Part shown: positions 33,679 through 47,610 of the stretch, piece by piece
How positions within the stretch are numbered: the first letter of the stretch is position 1
Layout: every line of letters starts with the position of its first letter
Assembly (NCBI GenBank): GCA_905250075.1
Contig: CAJNOP010000058.1
Location: 242,242-306,241 of the forward strand
Reading direction: 5' to 3'
DNA: 64,000 bases
From: Rotaria sp. Silwood1
Taxonomy: Eukaryota > Rotifera > Eurotatoria > Philodinida > Philodinidae
Program-made: the position numbers and the translations under genes
The notes under the pieces: model-generated
What the model was told of the DNA's origin: nothing
Database searches by the model: none
The model's input: the letters and a program-made list of their open reading frames with translations, nothing else

Positions 33679-35866
33679 TTAGTTTTTTGCTGCACATAAT
33701 GCATAATTAATTGCTTTATTTTCTGACCATGACCATCGATTTGTAATTGGATTATAGAACATTCCAGGATTTAGAATAACAGTAAAACCATCTAAAATAA
33801 AAATAAAGTTAAAGAATAAATGTAAACAAAAAAAAAAGGAAAAAAAACTTATATTCTTACTTTTTTCAAATAAAGTTATTAAATCTGATGGACGAATAAA
33901 TTTATTCCATGTATGTGTTCCAGGTGGAACTACTTGAAGAATATATTCAGCAGTAATAATACCAAGTAAATAAGAAGCCATTGTTTGATTTAATGTTGTA
34001 ACAAAACAAAGACCTTTTGGCTAAAATAAAAATTATATATGAGTATAAGTTTTCTACTTAAAATTGGTTCGATAAGTTTTTTTAGTATGTAAAATTCGTT
34101 GAAAGTATTGACTATAAGGAATAGCTGGACTTTATGCTTACAGAATACATTCCATTAAAGTATTTGATTACTCAATGATTGTTTTCATAAATAAAAAGTT
34201 TCTTGAGCATTATTAAAGAAAGAAAAATTTGAATATTTTTTCCATATTTTGACCACATGGTCTAATATTTTTATCAACGAACGTTCTTAAAATTTGTTTT
34301 TAAACAGTATAATTGATAGCAATGAAAATCTGTTGCATGTTGCAAGTTATGAAAACTTATTTTGTTAACAAACTCTTTTTATTTATATATGAAACTTTTC
34401 GGGTAGACTGAGTACTAAGTTATACATCTGTAGAATAAATATGAAGCTGAGTGATACTAGTGTGGCAAGAACACTACTTTGCTAATAGAAGCTTATTTTC
34501 ATGTGCTTGGTCACACATTTCTAACATATGATCAAATAGTTTTTCTTATTTTAGAACGATTAGAACATTGATTCACATTGAACAAATTTTCTGATTCGAT
34601 ATGCTAATTTTATAGAAAATTGATTAACCTAGATGAATAGACTTTGCGCAAAAAGATAATATTATTTAACTGAAAAGTCATTTTTGAAAAATAGAAAGGA
34701 TTATTAAAATAAACAATTCAATATGATCTATATTCTGAGTAGTTCTAAAACGATTTTCGTACAATGTTTGTTAGTCTGAAAAAAACCAGCATGATAAATA
34801 ATCCATGATTGAGTAGTTTTTGGCGAGAAAGTGAGTTGTCAGTTGAAAACATGTCTTCATAAGTCTAAAGAATGATTAATAAAAATCTGTTTTGTTTCTC
34901 TTATTTCAATTCTAGAGGACTTGTATTTCTTCAAGTTATTCAGATTTTTCTCATGTATCTAATCATAATAGCTTGATCTTAATGAAAAATTATTCATATC
35001 TCAAGAATACTTATTAGGAGAAAATAAAATAAATCTGTATTAATCATTATTTAGTCTTGAGAAAGACTTTGTAAAATATATCGTTTTTAAATAAACATAA
35101 TTGAATAACATTAACGGATTGTTTTTTTTTAAACATACTTTGAGTAGTCTTGATATATTTCCAATAAAACTATCTACATCATTAATATGTTCAATAACTT
35201 CTGAAGCAACAATAGCATCATATTTTTCTATTTGTTCAACATCTTCACATAATTCTTCAAGTGTCACTATACTAACGAAAATAGATAGATCAAAAGAAAA
35301 AAATTCATTTTAAATAAAAATCAATAATAAACCATGTTTATATTTAAGATTGTCTTTTAGAGAAGGATCCATATGATATTCAGCTGTAGAAATATTTTCT
35401 GAAACAGCATCAATGCCTAATACTGAAGCACCAAGACGTGCTAAAGGCTGTAAAAAAAAAAGAATAAGAAAAAAAGTTTTTTTCTTTATTAATAATATAC
35501 GAACTTCAGTTAGAATGCCACCACCACAACCAATATCAAGTAATTGAATACCTTTTAAAGGTTTTAAAATATCTTTTATTTCTGATGATGATTGAACAAG
35601 TTGTTCACGAATAAATGGTATTCGGAGTTGATTAAGTGAATGCAATGCAGCGTATTCTCCGGTGTCATTCCACCATGATGATGATAACTGACGAAATCGA
35701 TTTATTTCTCCTTGATCAACAGAAGTCTTTATAGATAATTGACGAGATAATAATGTAATTGACCTATGAAATGATTCGAAGAATATATTAGAATAAAAGA
35801 TTAAAATAATAAAATTAACCTAAATTGAGGAATAAATCTGATGAAATGACGATATGAAATCGACAT
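33679..35866 (-). CDS. COQ3: Ubiquinone biosynthesis O-methyltransferase, mitochondrial
   Basis: Six exons (35866-35820, 35763-35505, 35447-35333, 35266-35139, 34020-33861, 33791-33679) join in phase to 273 residues. COQ3 carries out both SAM-dependent O-methylations of coenzyme Q synthesis on the matrix side of the inner membrane. The N-terminus (MSISYRHFIRFIPQFR and following) is Arg-rich with no acidic residue, a mitochondrial targeting signal. SAM motif I LLDIGCGGGILTE lies at about 89-102 and the post-motif VASEVIEHIND at about 160-170. The COQ3-specific region SSSWWNDTGEY is at about 43-53, and a C-terminal end with RWSWSENKAINYAL is present. Length is slightly below the human protein. 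Intron 4 is 1.1 kb while the others are about 57-72 bp. The last exon lies only 60 bp from the H4 stem-loop and converges on it. Confidence 0.94.
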
Positions 35867-38800
35867 TGTTGAAAAATTGATATCGAATGTTTAAGAATTT
35901 CTAATTAGAGAAAAAAAACACGCTTCTAGTTAGTTCGTATGAATGAATCATCGCATGCTGTTAAACACAATTGGTTGGTTGAAAGAGAACTACGCAATGG
36001 ATTTCGTTCCTGTTCGCTAGAGGTCGAATATGTATGAGTACATCTTATTTTATATTGTATTCATGTTCTTGTTTTATTTTGATGATTTTATTCGGTAGTT
36101 GTTTGTTGAAAAACAAGTTTTGCGAGCAACAGAATATTTATCTTTGACTTAAGAATGAAAACATTTTCGTAGAATTTTTAATCGAGTATTATATTGTATA
36201 TCAATAGATAAAGTATTATATGTCGAAGATATTCATGCTCCTTTTTTTTTGCTGGTATTATATTATGGTGGAATCAAAATTCAAGATGAGGACTAGGCGA
36301 ATTTGTCATCAGGAGAAAATAACGCATTATATTATGTCATGACTTGTTGAAATTTAATATAAATTTCCGTTTATCTAATTACTCCTGTCTTTAAAATATA
36401 CAAGGCACCTATGATATATTCTATTTGTAATATTAAAACAAATCAGTTCGCATAAATTTTCGATGCATACATAATTGTTAGTAGACCGTAACATAATTAT
36501 TGGAATGATCGAATAAGTCTGAATGCAAGTATTACATGTAATCTGCATTGGGAAATTTAACTCCTTTACTAATTAATGTTGAGAAACAAATAACGAAAAA
36601 ATGTCCTAATCCTTTAAAAGATATTTATTCCACTCATATCGAACAGTTTCTAGTATATCACTAACTATTAAATAAGTGTTGTGAACGATATACTTGACAT
36701 TTCTTCAAAGAACAATCCATAGTTATCATTTGGGTTTTACTGAATGACCTAAAAAATTAATGTCATATTCACTCATATATTAGGATGCCTGCGGAAGCGC
36801 CAGATAGCAAAACTCTGCAATAGGATATGGTGACACGAAACAAGTGTTATTTTCGTGTAAGCCAAAATGAAAAGTAAAATATTGTTCCTGAAAAAACAAC
36901 TGAATTTGTGTTATACTCAGAAAAACCATGCAAATTTTCGGTATTGTTCGAAAGATATTCATTTTCTTCTTAAACTTCTCCTGACTATAAGTGCAATAGT
37001 TGCACAAAGCCTCTATGTGTACTGTATTAATACAGATATTACATTAAACTCTTCTAGTTATTGTGCAATTATGGTTTCAAAAATACCCTAGTAAATAACT
37101 CACCGTAATAGCTCTTGGATCGTCATTACTTTACCAGAAGAACCTACAAAATGTGTTTAGAAAACTTGAAATCATTTCTGTTTTACGTGTGATATTCTAA
37201 TATATGCGTATCACACAGAGAAGCTTGAGAAGGCAAAAATCTGCTGCCGTAGAGGTATTCATTTAAAAAACATTCTAAAATGGAGACATACCGTAATCAA
37301 TAGTCTCCGTTACCATCGTTATTTACGTCTCAATGAAAACAATCACCCATTCTGAAGTCCGTTATAATATCGTTTTTACATGTGAATAAAGTGTCTTAAA
37401 ACTATGATTAGATAGTCTTCCAGAACCTATAGTATATAACGTTTGATAATCTTGTCTACTACTGCTGATTGGACCACACTTGAATGCTTCTATGAAATGT
37501 GCTTGCTGAGATTGCAATCCAATTCAGCATTTTTATTTTTCAATTTCATTTCTTTGATGGTACCGTGAAACCTCAGTTATAAGAATTTTTGTGTTATATT
37601 ACACGATGATCAACATGATCTTAATTATCAAGTTACTGAGGTACAATACACATTATTTTTCATATTTAGTTTATTCAAGTTCTAATGAAGATGTATCTCG
37701 CCTCATATCAAAACAACGGTTCATAAACATGTACAGACAGTGAAAACATCTATGATAAATTTCTTATTTCATGAAGTATGCTCTTGAAATAACAGTATTG
37801 TACGATTGAAAGAATTTTCTCTTGTACTTTCATATATTTTATGAAGGTTACGGTAGAAAACAATGTGTTTTATTGCCATTTGAAGTTGTTTAAGACATCG
37901 ACTCTGATGATCGGAATGATCGTTCGAGTTGAAGTATCGAATTTACGTTTGATTTCAAGGTTCAAGCAAACATATATTTTATATTATTTCAAGAATAAAC
38001 TAAATGAAATACGTTCAAATCTCGGAAATCTATACCGTCGCTAAATTTAATAGTTCGAGTAAAATAGTGAAAAATGGATTGCAAATAGTTCTACATCTAT
38101 TCTTTTAATATTATCATATACTTCAGTATATGACTTAAAGATAGAGGAATCAATATGCTTTTGAACACAACCTCATACGATACATGATGTTAAGAGAGTA
38201 AACATATCACAAATTATCTTAATAATCGATAAAACTTTTGATAGGCGAATAATACACACGATAAAATTTGATGGAATTTCTCATTGTATCTATGATAGAA
38301 AAAGATGGAAAAGTTTCTTTTTTTTTCGTTTAATTTGAACAATATTCATAGTATGAGCTTATAAAATCAATGAAATTAAGATCTTTCAACATTATCAATT
38401 TCTATATTATCTGAAGAAAATACAAATTGATTCGATTTAAAAAGATACTTATTCTAATAAAGTCAACAATGGTATCAAAATGTCTATCAAATTTTTTTAT
38501 AAGAACTTGCGTTGTTTTCTTATAAAGTTTGCTCGATATTCTTACATTAGATTTGGTAGTTATGGAGATACTATTATTGTTAAACATCCGTAGATCACTC
38601 GCTAGTAAACTAATCTAAATCAGAATCGCCATTTCATAGCATAATGCATATATTAGAATTATGATCAATGTAAGTTGATTTTTGTCTATGTTTCGTTTTT
38701 ACAAAACCACTCATTTTTCTTTCTTTCTCTTATTTTATTTCATAAGAGAGATATTCAATGAAGAAAATTAATACGGAACAGGAAGAACAAAATACGCAAT

Positions 38801-40054
38801 GGAATATTATCATTTTAAAAAGAACGTATTTTTGATAAGTGATTCATAGAAGTAGATTGACAATTTTGTAATACTTATTAGTTATTGTGTTAGAAAGAAT
38901 TGTGGAAAGAGAGTGACATCGCAATTTTATAAAAAAAAAACACTTTTTAATTGCATAAACTTAACATTGTTTTGATGTTGAAATAATAATAGTAAAAAAA
39001 AAAGTAATGTCACAATTTTATAAAAGTCAAACACATTTTTTATTGTGATACACGATGTATATTTATAACAAATGACACACAATTTTTATTAAAACTTGAC
39101 GCAATAACGTCTCCTTTTTACTTTTTTTCTTTTGGTTTCAGTAATCAACGATCAAATATTTTGTTTTGCATCTAACGATGTTGGTAACATACGCAAAGGC
39201 ATTATTTTACCAAAAGAAAAGAATCAAGTAGGTATTTTTATGAAAAAGGCACGATAACCTACATAACAGCTTATGTATCAAATACTTTATACATGTGATA
39301 GTAAATTTAAAATTCATTTAATTATAGGATTATTGAAATCGATTTATACGGTGGGTAAAAATGTTTTTTCAGGAGTAATAATGCTCTGATTTCAAATAAG
39401 ATCAACAACAAATTGTATAGCTCATGAAAACTTGTCTAAAATGGGATTTATCAATACATAACAATAAAGATTATGGCGACTTTTGCTTGTATGAATTTAA
39501 GAAACTTTTAAAACTTTTACTCTATATCAGCAAAGAAAAATTCCTTTCGTAAGGCAATTCAAACTAGATTACACGTAAACTGATGAATATAATCAGTATG
39601 ACGAATATTATCATCATAAAGATTGCGTTTCGTCTCTCATAGCAATTTCTTTCAGCTTTATCATCAGTTTAAATGACATCTAGTTCGAACTATCTCATTA
39701 AAGGAATTTTTCTTCGATTATATGTCGTAGGATTTTAGAAATTCTTTGAATTCGACACGCTTTAGTTTAGTATAAAATATGTTATGGATCTTAATTGAAA
39801 TCACAGCATCACCAACGTAGGAAAACATTTTATTGTTTAGCTCTTAACATTCATAATAGATTTTCATCTTCTAAGATGAAACATAAAACAAAGTTTCACA
39901 AATTCAATTATATAGTCATATGTGAAAAAATGTTTATATAAATTATAATACAAAATTACTAAGAAAATCTTCATAATGAATCCATTCGTTCGATGAAATA
40001 ATAAAATGAAAAAAAGAAAACACTTTCATTTGTCTTATTGTTTTTTTTTAGAAT
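35867..40054. other. Long intergenic region
   Basis: About 4.2 kb, AT-rich, no supportable gene. Open frames of 60-75 codons near 36780-37091, 37841 and 38402 lack any protein-like pattern. Bases 38905-39105 hold three diverged direct copies of a GTCACAATTTTATAAAA-type block. Immediately before 40055 a T-run and acceptor (TTTTTTTTTAG) suggest a leader intron of the next gene. Confidence 0.5.
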
Positions 40055-41140
40055 ATGACTCAAGAAGATAATAAAGTAATATGGTCTTGAAAATCTAATA
40101 AGAATCCATGGTCATTAAAAGAGCCTGATGAATGGACTCCATTTTGAAATATAATTAATAGTCAGATTAAAGAAGCTTATTTAGCAAAACAAAATGAAAT
40201 AGTTATTGATAGAATTTATAAAATTGATTTAACTAAATTTTTACAAATAAACATGATTGATCCTAATAAGCAACGACCTATTCAACGATTTTCAAATAAT
40301 GAAAATATACTATCTTATTATCGTCGTGAACCTTTTAATTTTGTTCAACCAATCGAATATTCAATTAAAAATGATTCTCCATATCATGGTTCGACTTTTA
40401 TTACTGATTGGTTAATTATGTTTACTAAAGCTACATTAAAAATACAATTATCACAATTAATTGATGCACTTATCAATAAACTTTCAATTGAAGGTAAACT
40501 AGCTGGTTATCCTAAAGATACGCAAAATTTAATTGAAGAAATACGATTAATAAAAAAGAAATGTATTGAAAATTTACAAGAATGTTGTGCTCGATTATAT
40601 ATAAAACCATGTTTTTTATTTAAAATTGTTAATAAAACATTACGTGATAATGATCATACAACATTAACAACACTTGGTCCATTTTGTTATCTTTTATTTA
40701 ATTATATTGGTGGACAACATAATGATTATTTATCAGTACGAAAACAAATACAACTATTTATAAAATCTAAAAAACAAGATCGATTTATAACTGTTTATCG
40801 TGGTGAAAAATTATCTTCAAAAGAAATTGATAAATATAAACAAGTTGTTGGAAAAGGTTTTTATTATAAATGGTCATCATTTATATCAACATCAAAATCA
40901 TGTAAAGTTGCAGAAATGTATGGTTCAAATGTTTTATATATTATTAAAATATAACAACTATCATTAAGTGATCAATATGTTGATTTATCACCTATTGCAT
41001 ATGTTACAGAAGAAGAAGAAGAAATTCTATGACGACCTGGTGTTCGATTGAAAATTGTTAAATATGAATTTGATTCAAGAACAGAACGATATATTTTTTA
41101 TCTACAAAGTTTACCATCATTTATTTCAAATATAACATAA
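40055..41140 (+). pseudogene. WWE + mono-ADP-ribosyltransferase gene with four in-frame stops
   Basis: From ATG 40055 to TAA 41138-41140 one frame of 361 codons can be followed without any insertion or deletion, but it is interrupted by TGA 40088-40090, TGA 40145-40147, TAA 40952-40954 and TGA 41030-41032. The N-terminal 80 codons resemble a WWE domain (I-W-S, PWSLKEPDEWTPF, then YKIDLTKFLQIN). The C-terminal part is an R-S-E class ADP-ribosyltransferase (ARTC-like): VYRGEKLS supplies the Arg, SSFISTSKS the S-x-S block, and a Glu run before the fourth stop the E-x-E site. WWE domains bind ADP-ribose or ubiquitin-pathway partners. The family transfers ADP-ribose from NAD to proteins. The longest intact piece (40253-40954) lacks the E-x-E, so it should be inactive. 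An acceptor-like TTTTTTTTTAG just precedes the start. Confidence 0.8.
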
Positions 41141-43115
41141 TGTAAATAAGAATATTTTATGAAACAAATATCAATGAATCGAAAAAATTCTTTTCTTCAC
41201 TCGCATCAGTAGCATAACCAAGGTTTGGAAGTAGGAGAGTCTCTGTCTTTCCACTGAATCCACCACTAACTCACATCTCATCCTAAATTTGTAAGTTTGT
41301 TTTGATCGAAATATGTTCAATGTTCTTGAGTTACAATACATATCGTTCTATTATTAGTCAAATTTTAAGTAAAAAGAATTATCATATTGTAATGGGACAT
41401 TTGTCTTTGATTCATTTTCTATCATAGAATGAAACAATTAAATTCTTCATTAGTGCTTGAATCGCTTTGTTATTTATAAATGATTCAAAATATTCGTCAT
41501 TTATTCTTGATTGTCTTCTAAAAACGTAATAACCTTCCAATATAATGTATTCATTGGATTAGAAGTCTTATCAATTTGATCTTTATATTTTTATTACTAT
41601 TTTTGTCTATTTTTTTTAAAATTTTTGATACGTTTGTATCACCAGAAAAGTCTTCTCTGTTTATTGGCACAAATGACGTATTCTCATTGACAATTGTGTT
41701 TTGCAAAGCTATGTGGCATGGATAAACTGAAACGAAATTGAGGGTGTGGGTTTTAGTAGGCTCAAACATCTGTGTCTCATGCTATTAAATGAATAGTTTT
41801 ATGTAGTACATCAAAATTTTCATACAAACATCAAAATTTTCCATAACCTTCATAAGTAAATAATTACATTTTCATAGTGAAATAAACTTAGAAAGCTTTC
41901 TCGAAGAAACATTGAATACTAGATTGATGCAAAAAAATAACGAATAGAAAAATGAACAGAAGAAAAGGTAGATGAAAGCTAAAGATTTAGGATGGAGTGT
42001 GGCTATGCGTATGACTGAAGGTTTGTGGGTAAAGAAGAGACCTACAACCAAACTCTCTCACACTCATATCCTACAAAAAATTTTTTCATATAAATCTGAA
42101 TTCCATATGAGTCAATGTTGGATCTCACATTACCAATGACATGAAATAGTACTCATTCATTATACATTGAAAAAAAAGACCTGATACGAAACATTTTCAA
42201 CAAAATGAGCAAACGTAGCTCAAAAAATTTTCTTTTGAAAATCGAAATTATAAAGAAAGATGAATGTTTGCATGTTTGTTTAAGTGCGCAGACTTTTTGA
42301 TATTATTGAGTCTAGTCTACATTCAAAAGATTTCATCTTCCATGTCGACAAAATATATTCTATTGTCAATACACCATATTGTATTGATTTCTATGAAAAT
42401 TCGATTGTAACAAATGGTATTAATCAAACTACTGAAAAATATATCACTATTGTTAAATATTCTAACATGTTTTGAAATATTTGACAACAATTTGTTTCTA
42501 TATTCATCATGGTTGCTTTATTTTGTATGAGTAAAGAAGTGAAAATTTGCATTATGGAATATCTACAATATCTATAGCAATGTAGACCATCGAAAAATAT
42601 TGGAAATCAATAGAACTTAATCTATCTCTAGAGCTCAAAACTATCAAAGTTTGTATTTGAAATCAAAGAGGGTAAAGTAAGAAAAACAATGGTGTTCTAC
42701 TTCAATCTATTATTTTACTATTGAGAAGATCCAAATGTGTTTGTATTAAAGTGACATCTTTCGTAAGACCTTATTATTTGTTAATGGTTAAGTGCATATA
42801 AATATCCATGAGAATCATATAAAAAATATTTAGAGTCTATACAAGTGTAGATTTTTAATCAATGATTTATTGGGCACATACATAAGTATCTCTTTTCTCC
42901 TTGTAGAGTATCTCTGTGTACACAAAAGAAAAAAAAATCAAAACATGTGGTGTCTTCATTTGCATTCTTCACGACCTTTGTGATTAATATGTAATATTAA
43001 TTCTGTTGTTTTTTATGATAATAAAACACAAGAATATTGTATATTAAAAAAAAAAATACTCTCCGATTATTTCTTCTTTTTACTTAATTTTAATAAAGGT
43101 TTTAATCAAATAAAA
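41141..43115. other. Intergenic with an inverted pair of a dispersed repeat
   Basis: No gene. A block at about 41205-41295 and the reverse complement of about 41985-42070 share GTTTGG-x-GTAGG-x-GTCTCT and CACTCCATCCTAAAT-like pieces, with about 700 bp between. Bases 41735-41765 contain a GAGGGTGTGGG tract. Both ends have G-rich telomere-like flavour. The EDEM3-like gene's promoter should lie near 43000-43110. Confidence 0.4.
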
Positions 43116-46100
43116 ATGTTTATCAAAATATTTCAAATACTTTTGGTTATTTCAACTATTGTGACTGGTATGTCACCAGAAGAAAAAGCTCAACTTCGTT
43201 TAAAAGTTATCGATATGTTTAAACATGGTTTTAATTCTTATATGGTACGAAATAGAATTTAATTTCTCTTTTTTATTTTATAATCTATTCATAGAAATAT
43301 GCTTATCCTGCTGATGAATTAATGCCATTAAGGTAAACAAATTTTGTTTTTTCTATAAAAATCAGTATCATATGTTTTTTTTTTTTTTATTTATAGTTGT
43401 AAAGGCCGATATCGTGGTTCAGAACCATCTCGAGGTGATATTGATGATGCACTTGGAAAGTAATGAAATATTTTTATTAATAAAATCATATATCGATTAA
43501 TATTAATTATTTAGTTTTTCATTAACACTTGTTGATAGTTTGGATACATTAGCGGTATATAATAGAAATATTTTTGAATTAATTGTTTTTTTAATAAAAA
43601 TTTTTTAATGTTTTAGGTTCTTGGAATGTTCGATGAATTTGAACGTGCTGTTCGTCAAGTTATTCAATATGTTTCATTTGATCGTGATGTTATTGTTTCT
43701 GTTTTTGAAACAAATATTCGTATGATTGGGTAATATTATAATAGTCTCATAAGTACTAAAGTAAAATAGAATAAACATATATTTCATACAGATTTATATT
43801 TATTATTTTATTTATCTTTGTAAATAAATAAAACAATTATGATTAATTATTTGATTTTTTTTTTGTTTTTGTTAGAGGTCTTCTTGGAGGTCATATATCT
43901 GCAAAATATATTAATTCACGTTATCCATTACGTTTATCTTGGTATCGTGATGAATTATTAGTATTAGCTCATGATTTAGGACTTCGTTTATTACCAGCAT
44001 TTAATACAACAAGTGGTTTACCATTACCACGTGTTAATCTTCGTTATGGTATTGATTTAACATTATCAAAAAGTGAACGTGAACGTTTTACATGTACAGC
44101 ATGTGCTGGTACATTAATATTAGAATGGGCAACATTATCACGTTTAACAGGAAATTATTTATTTGAACAATATGCTGATCGTGCTATGTCATATTTATGG
44201 GAACGACGACATCGACAATCAAATTTAATGGGTACAATACTTAATGTACATTCAGGTGATTGGATTGTACGTGAATCAGGCATTGGTGCTGGTATTGATT
44301 CATATTATGAATATTTATTTAAAGCATATGTTTTATTAGGTGAAAAAAATACAGATTATTTATCACGTTTTCAAGAACATTATTCATCAATAATGTCTTA
44401 TGTTCAACAAGGTGTTGCTATGGTTAATGTACATATGCATCAACCATATCGTTTAGCTAAAAATCATATGGATGCATTATTAGCATTTTGGCCTGGATTA
44501 CAAGTAATGACAGGTGATTTAAAACCGGCTATTGAATTACATGAAATGCTTTATCAAGTTGTTAAAAAACATAAATTTTTACCTGAAGCTTTTACAACAG
44601 ATTATAGAATACATTGGAATTCACATCCATTAAGACCAGAATTTGTTGAATCAACATATTTTCTTTATAAGGTAAGCAAATATTTGATATAAAAAAAAAA
44701 AATCTTTTATTTCATCTATTGAGTATTTTCTCAATCATTTAGTAATTAAATAATATTTAGATCCTTTGTAAAAAAAAAAGTATATCATTATATTGTTGTC
44801 TTTTAACAAATCTGTAGACATTTTGAATACTCTTCGAATATACATTTTTACAAAATAAATTGTACTATGTCACCTGACAAACATATTTTTGTATATTTAC
44901 ACAAGTTAACAAAAGAATAAAAATAAACTATACTTGAGTACGTTCTTTTTCTTTGTTTTTTTTTCGATTTTATTTCATGACGAATACGTCATCAAAACTA
45001 GATTATTACTAATATTATCTTATTTCGTCAATAGAAATAACCATTTAGTCTATATATTATTGAAACTCTCTTATTCATTTAAATATTATTTTTAAGGCTA
45101 CTAATGATCCTCATTATCTTGAAGTTGGTCGTACAATATTAACTAATTTAGAAAAACATGCACGTGTACCATGTGGTTATGCTGCTTTATCTGATGTATC
45201 TACTGGTCAACATGAAGATCGTATGGATTCATTTGTATTAGCTGAAACATTTAAATATCTTTATTTATTATTTGATTCTATTCCACATCGTTATATTGAT
45301 ATAGATCAATTTATATTTACAACAGAAGCACATTTATTACCACTTAATTTATTATTATTTAATATAAATGATACATTAAAAAAAGAATTTAATAAACAAA
45401 CATTATTATCAGCACGTTTATATGAACAAAAAAATCTTTCATTAACAGAACGATTTAATGAAAAACGTGCAAAAAATAATCAATGTCCAGCTTTTAATGA
45501 TCAATTTCAATCACATCAATATAAAGAACAATTAAGAAAAAATATTCGAGGTGATCAAGATATGACTGAAACAGTAACAACATCATCATCAATTGGAATT
45601 GGAAAACAAACGAGAGAGTAAAAAAAAAAAAAAAAAAATTTAATTCTTTTTATTTTTTGTTATTAAAAAATTTTGTTAGATTCATATTCATGCAATTCTA
45701 TTAATTTAATCTATTTTTTTTTTTCATATATATATATCTTGTTTTTCATAAAAGTACTAAACGAAACAATGATGATTATGATTTTGCATGAGCAGAAGAC
45801 CTTATTCAGAGGATGCGCATCTCATGTAGATATTAAAATCAAAATTTTTTCATATGTTTTGAGAAAAAAAAAGTCATTCTTTTCTTTCACACGATGAAAT
45901 CCAATAGGTTCTCAAATTACAGTTCGTGCCATTAAATAAAATCTCGATGGTTATGGAATGACCTTGAACAAATCATTAATAGTTGTTTATCTCGGATCAT
46001 CCATACTGATTAAATTATGACATATAAGAACTCTAACTGTAAAAGTATTTAATAGTCGATATTCATTAATTAGATAACAAATTTCTTTTTTCGTTCGGAA

Positions 46101-47610
46101 ACATTCAAATAAAAATCTTTGTAAGAGCATAGTTCGTTTTAACTTTGTTTTTTTTTCTTTCTTCTTAGGTCACATAATCGTTTGACACCTTCGGAATTTT
46201 CCGCTGGAGATCCTCAACATATAGCTCAACTAAAACAAATGGGAATTCAAATTCAAACAATGTCCGATGGCCGTAAAAAAGAAAAATAATCAAATATCAT
46301 TTCTTTTCATTTTTATATTTGTTATATTTAGGTATTCAATTGATTCATAATTCAGCTAATGCTGCATCAAATGAAGATGCTAATGATGGTATTATTTTTA
46401 TACAAGATATGATGGAATTTATGAAAAATATGAATGAATTAGGTCAATCATCATCATCAGAAAATAGATATCATTTACCATTATCTGTTATTCCATTAGT
46501 AACATCATCACCATTAACAAAACTAATTAGTTTTACTGTTGGTTCTGCTCAATTTGGTAAACAATTACATGGCAAATCAGGTGTAAGTAATTATTAAAAA
46601 AAAAAAAAACTATAATGTTTCATTGATTTTTGTTTTTAGATATTTGCTCAATTATATGTTGCTCAACCATTTTCTGGTTGTTCAAAATTATTTTTTCCTC
46701 ATTATCTTTATTCACGTATTGGTATTGTTCGTCGTGGTGATTGTATGTTTATTGAAAAAGCTCGTCAATTAGAATATGTACAAGCTAGTGGTGGTATTAT
46801 TATTGATCATAATATATCATTAAAATCATCAAATGGTGCGATATTTTCTATGACAGGTGATGGAAATAATAATGTACATATTCCAATTGTATTAATGTTT
46901 AAAGATGAAGCATTTCAATTATTACATCTTCTATCAAAACAACCAAATTTAATTGTTTATATTGGTGAAGAAAAATATTTACAAGAAAGTTTTTATCAAC
47001 AAATGGATATTTTAGAAACATATTTTGAACCATTTAATCAAACAAATCGAAAATGGATTTATGGAGAAATTGAATGGTTGAAAAAGAAAAATTTATGTTC
47101 AATTGTACCAATGAAATTAAAACAATTAGAATTAATTATTCATCAAGAAAATAATTCTATTGATATTAATATGATGAATAAAATTCCAATAATACAATTT
47201 GAACATGTTATTGATGCTAGTAAAAGAAATGTTTTTTTTTTTTTATAATTTCTTTCTGCATTTTTTTTTCTTTTTATTTAGACGAAAATAAATCTGCTGA
47301 AGAAATAGCCGCTGAATTATTCAATAATCTTAATTTAACAGCAGTAAATTTTGATGGTCAATTAAATAATATTGATGCATATCGTTCAGCATTTGATAAA
47401 GTTATTCGAACAGCTTTGGCTAATGCTGTTAATGAATCTTTGAAGTCAAATATTACTGTCAGACAAGAACAACAAATTGAAATACCTATTGAAATTATTA
47501 CAACAGTTAAAGAAGAAGATCAACAACAAATAACGACAACAACAACAACACAAACAACTGATACTCGAGAATATACAGAAAAAAGATCAAAAATAAACGA
47601 TATAAATTAA
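43116..47610 (+). CDS. EDEM3: EDEM3-like ER alpha-mannosidase (GH47 + PA domain)
   Basis: Eleven exons: 43116-43244, 43295-43332, 43397-43459, 43515-43554, 43617-43729, 43876-44671, 45097-45617, 46169-46272, 46332-46582, 46640-47219, 47282-47610. They join in phase to 987 residues. A signal peptide ([18 protein letters not shown]) leads to a GH47 domain at about 25-470: [49 protein letters not shown], the acidic site [15 protein letters not shown] and the [13 protein letters not shown] helix. A PA domain follows ([19 protein letters not shown] to [19 protein letters not shown]). GH47 plus PA is the EDEM3 layout; such proteins trim mannose from misfolded glycoproteins and commit them to ERAD. 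The Gln/Thr-rich end (KINDIN) lacks an obvious KDEL-type signal, unlike vertebrate EDEM3. Introns are about 49-1070 bp, mostly short. Confidence 0.93.

Noticed and set aside
36780-37091. Overlapping 74-75 codon frames on both strands
   Set aside because: No domain, no splice signals, AT-rich composition as in the surrounding spacer.
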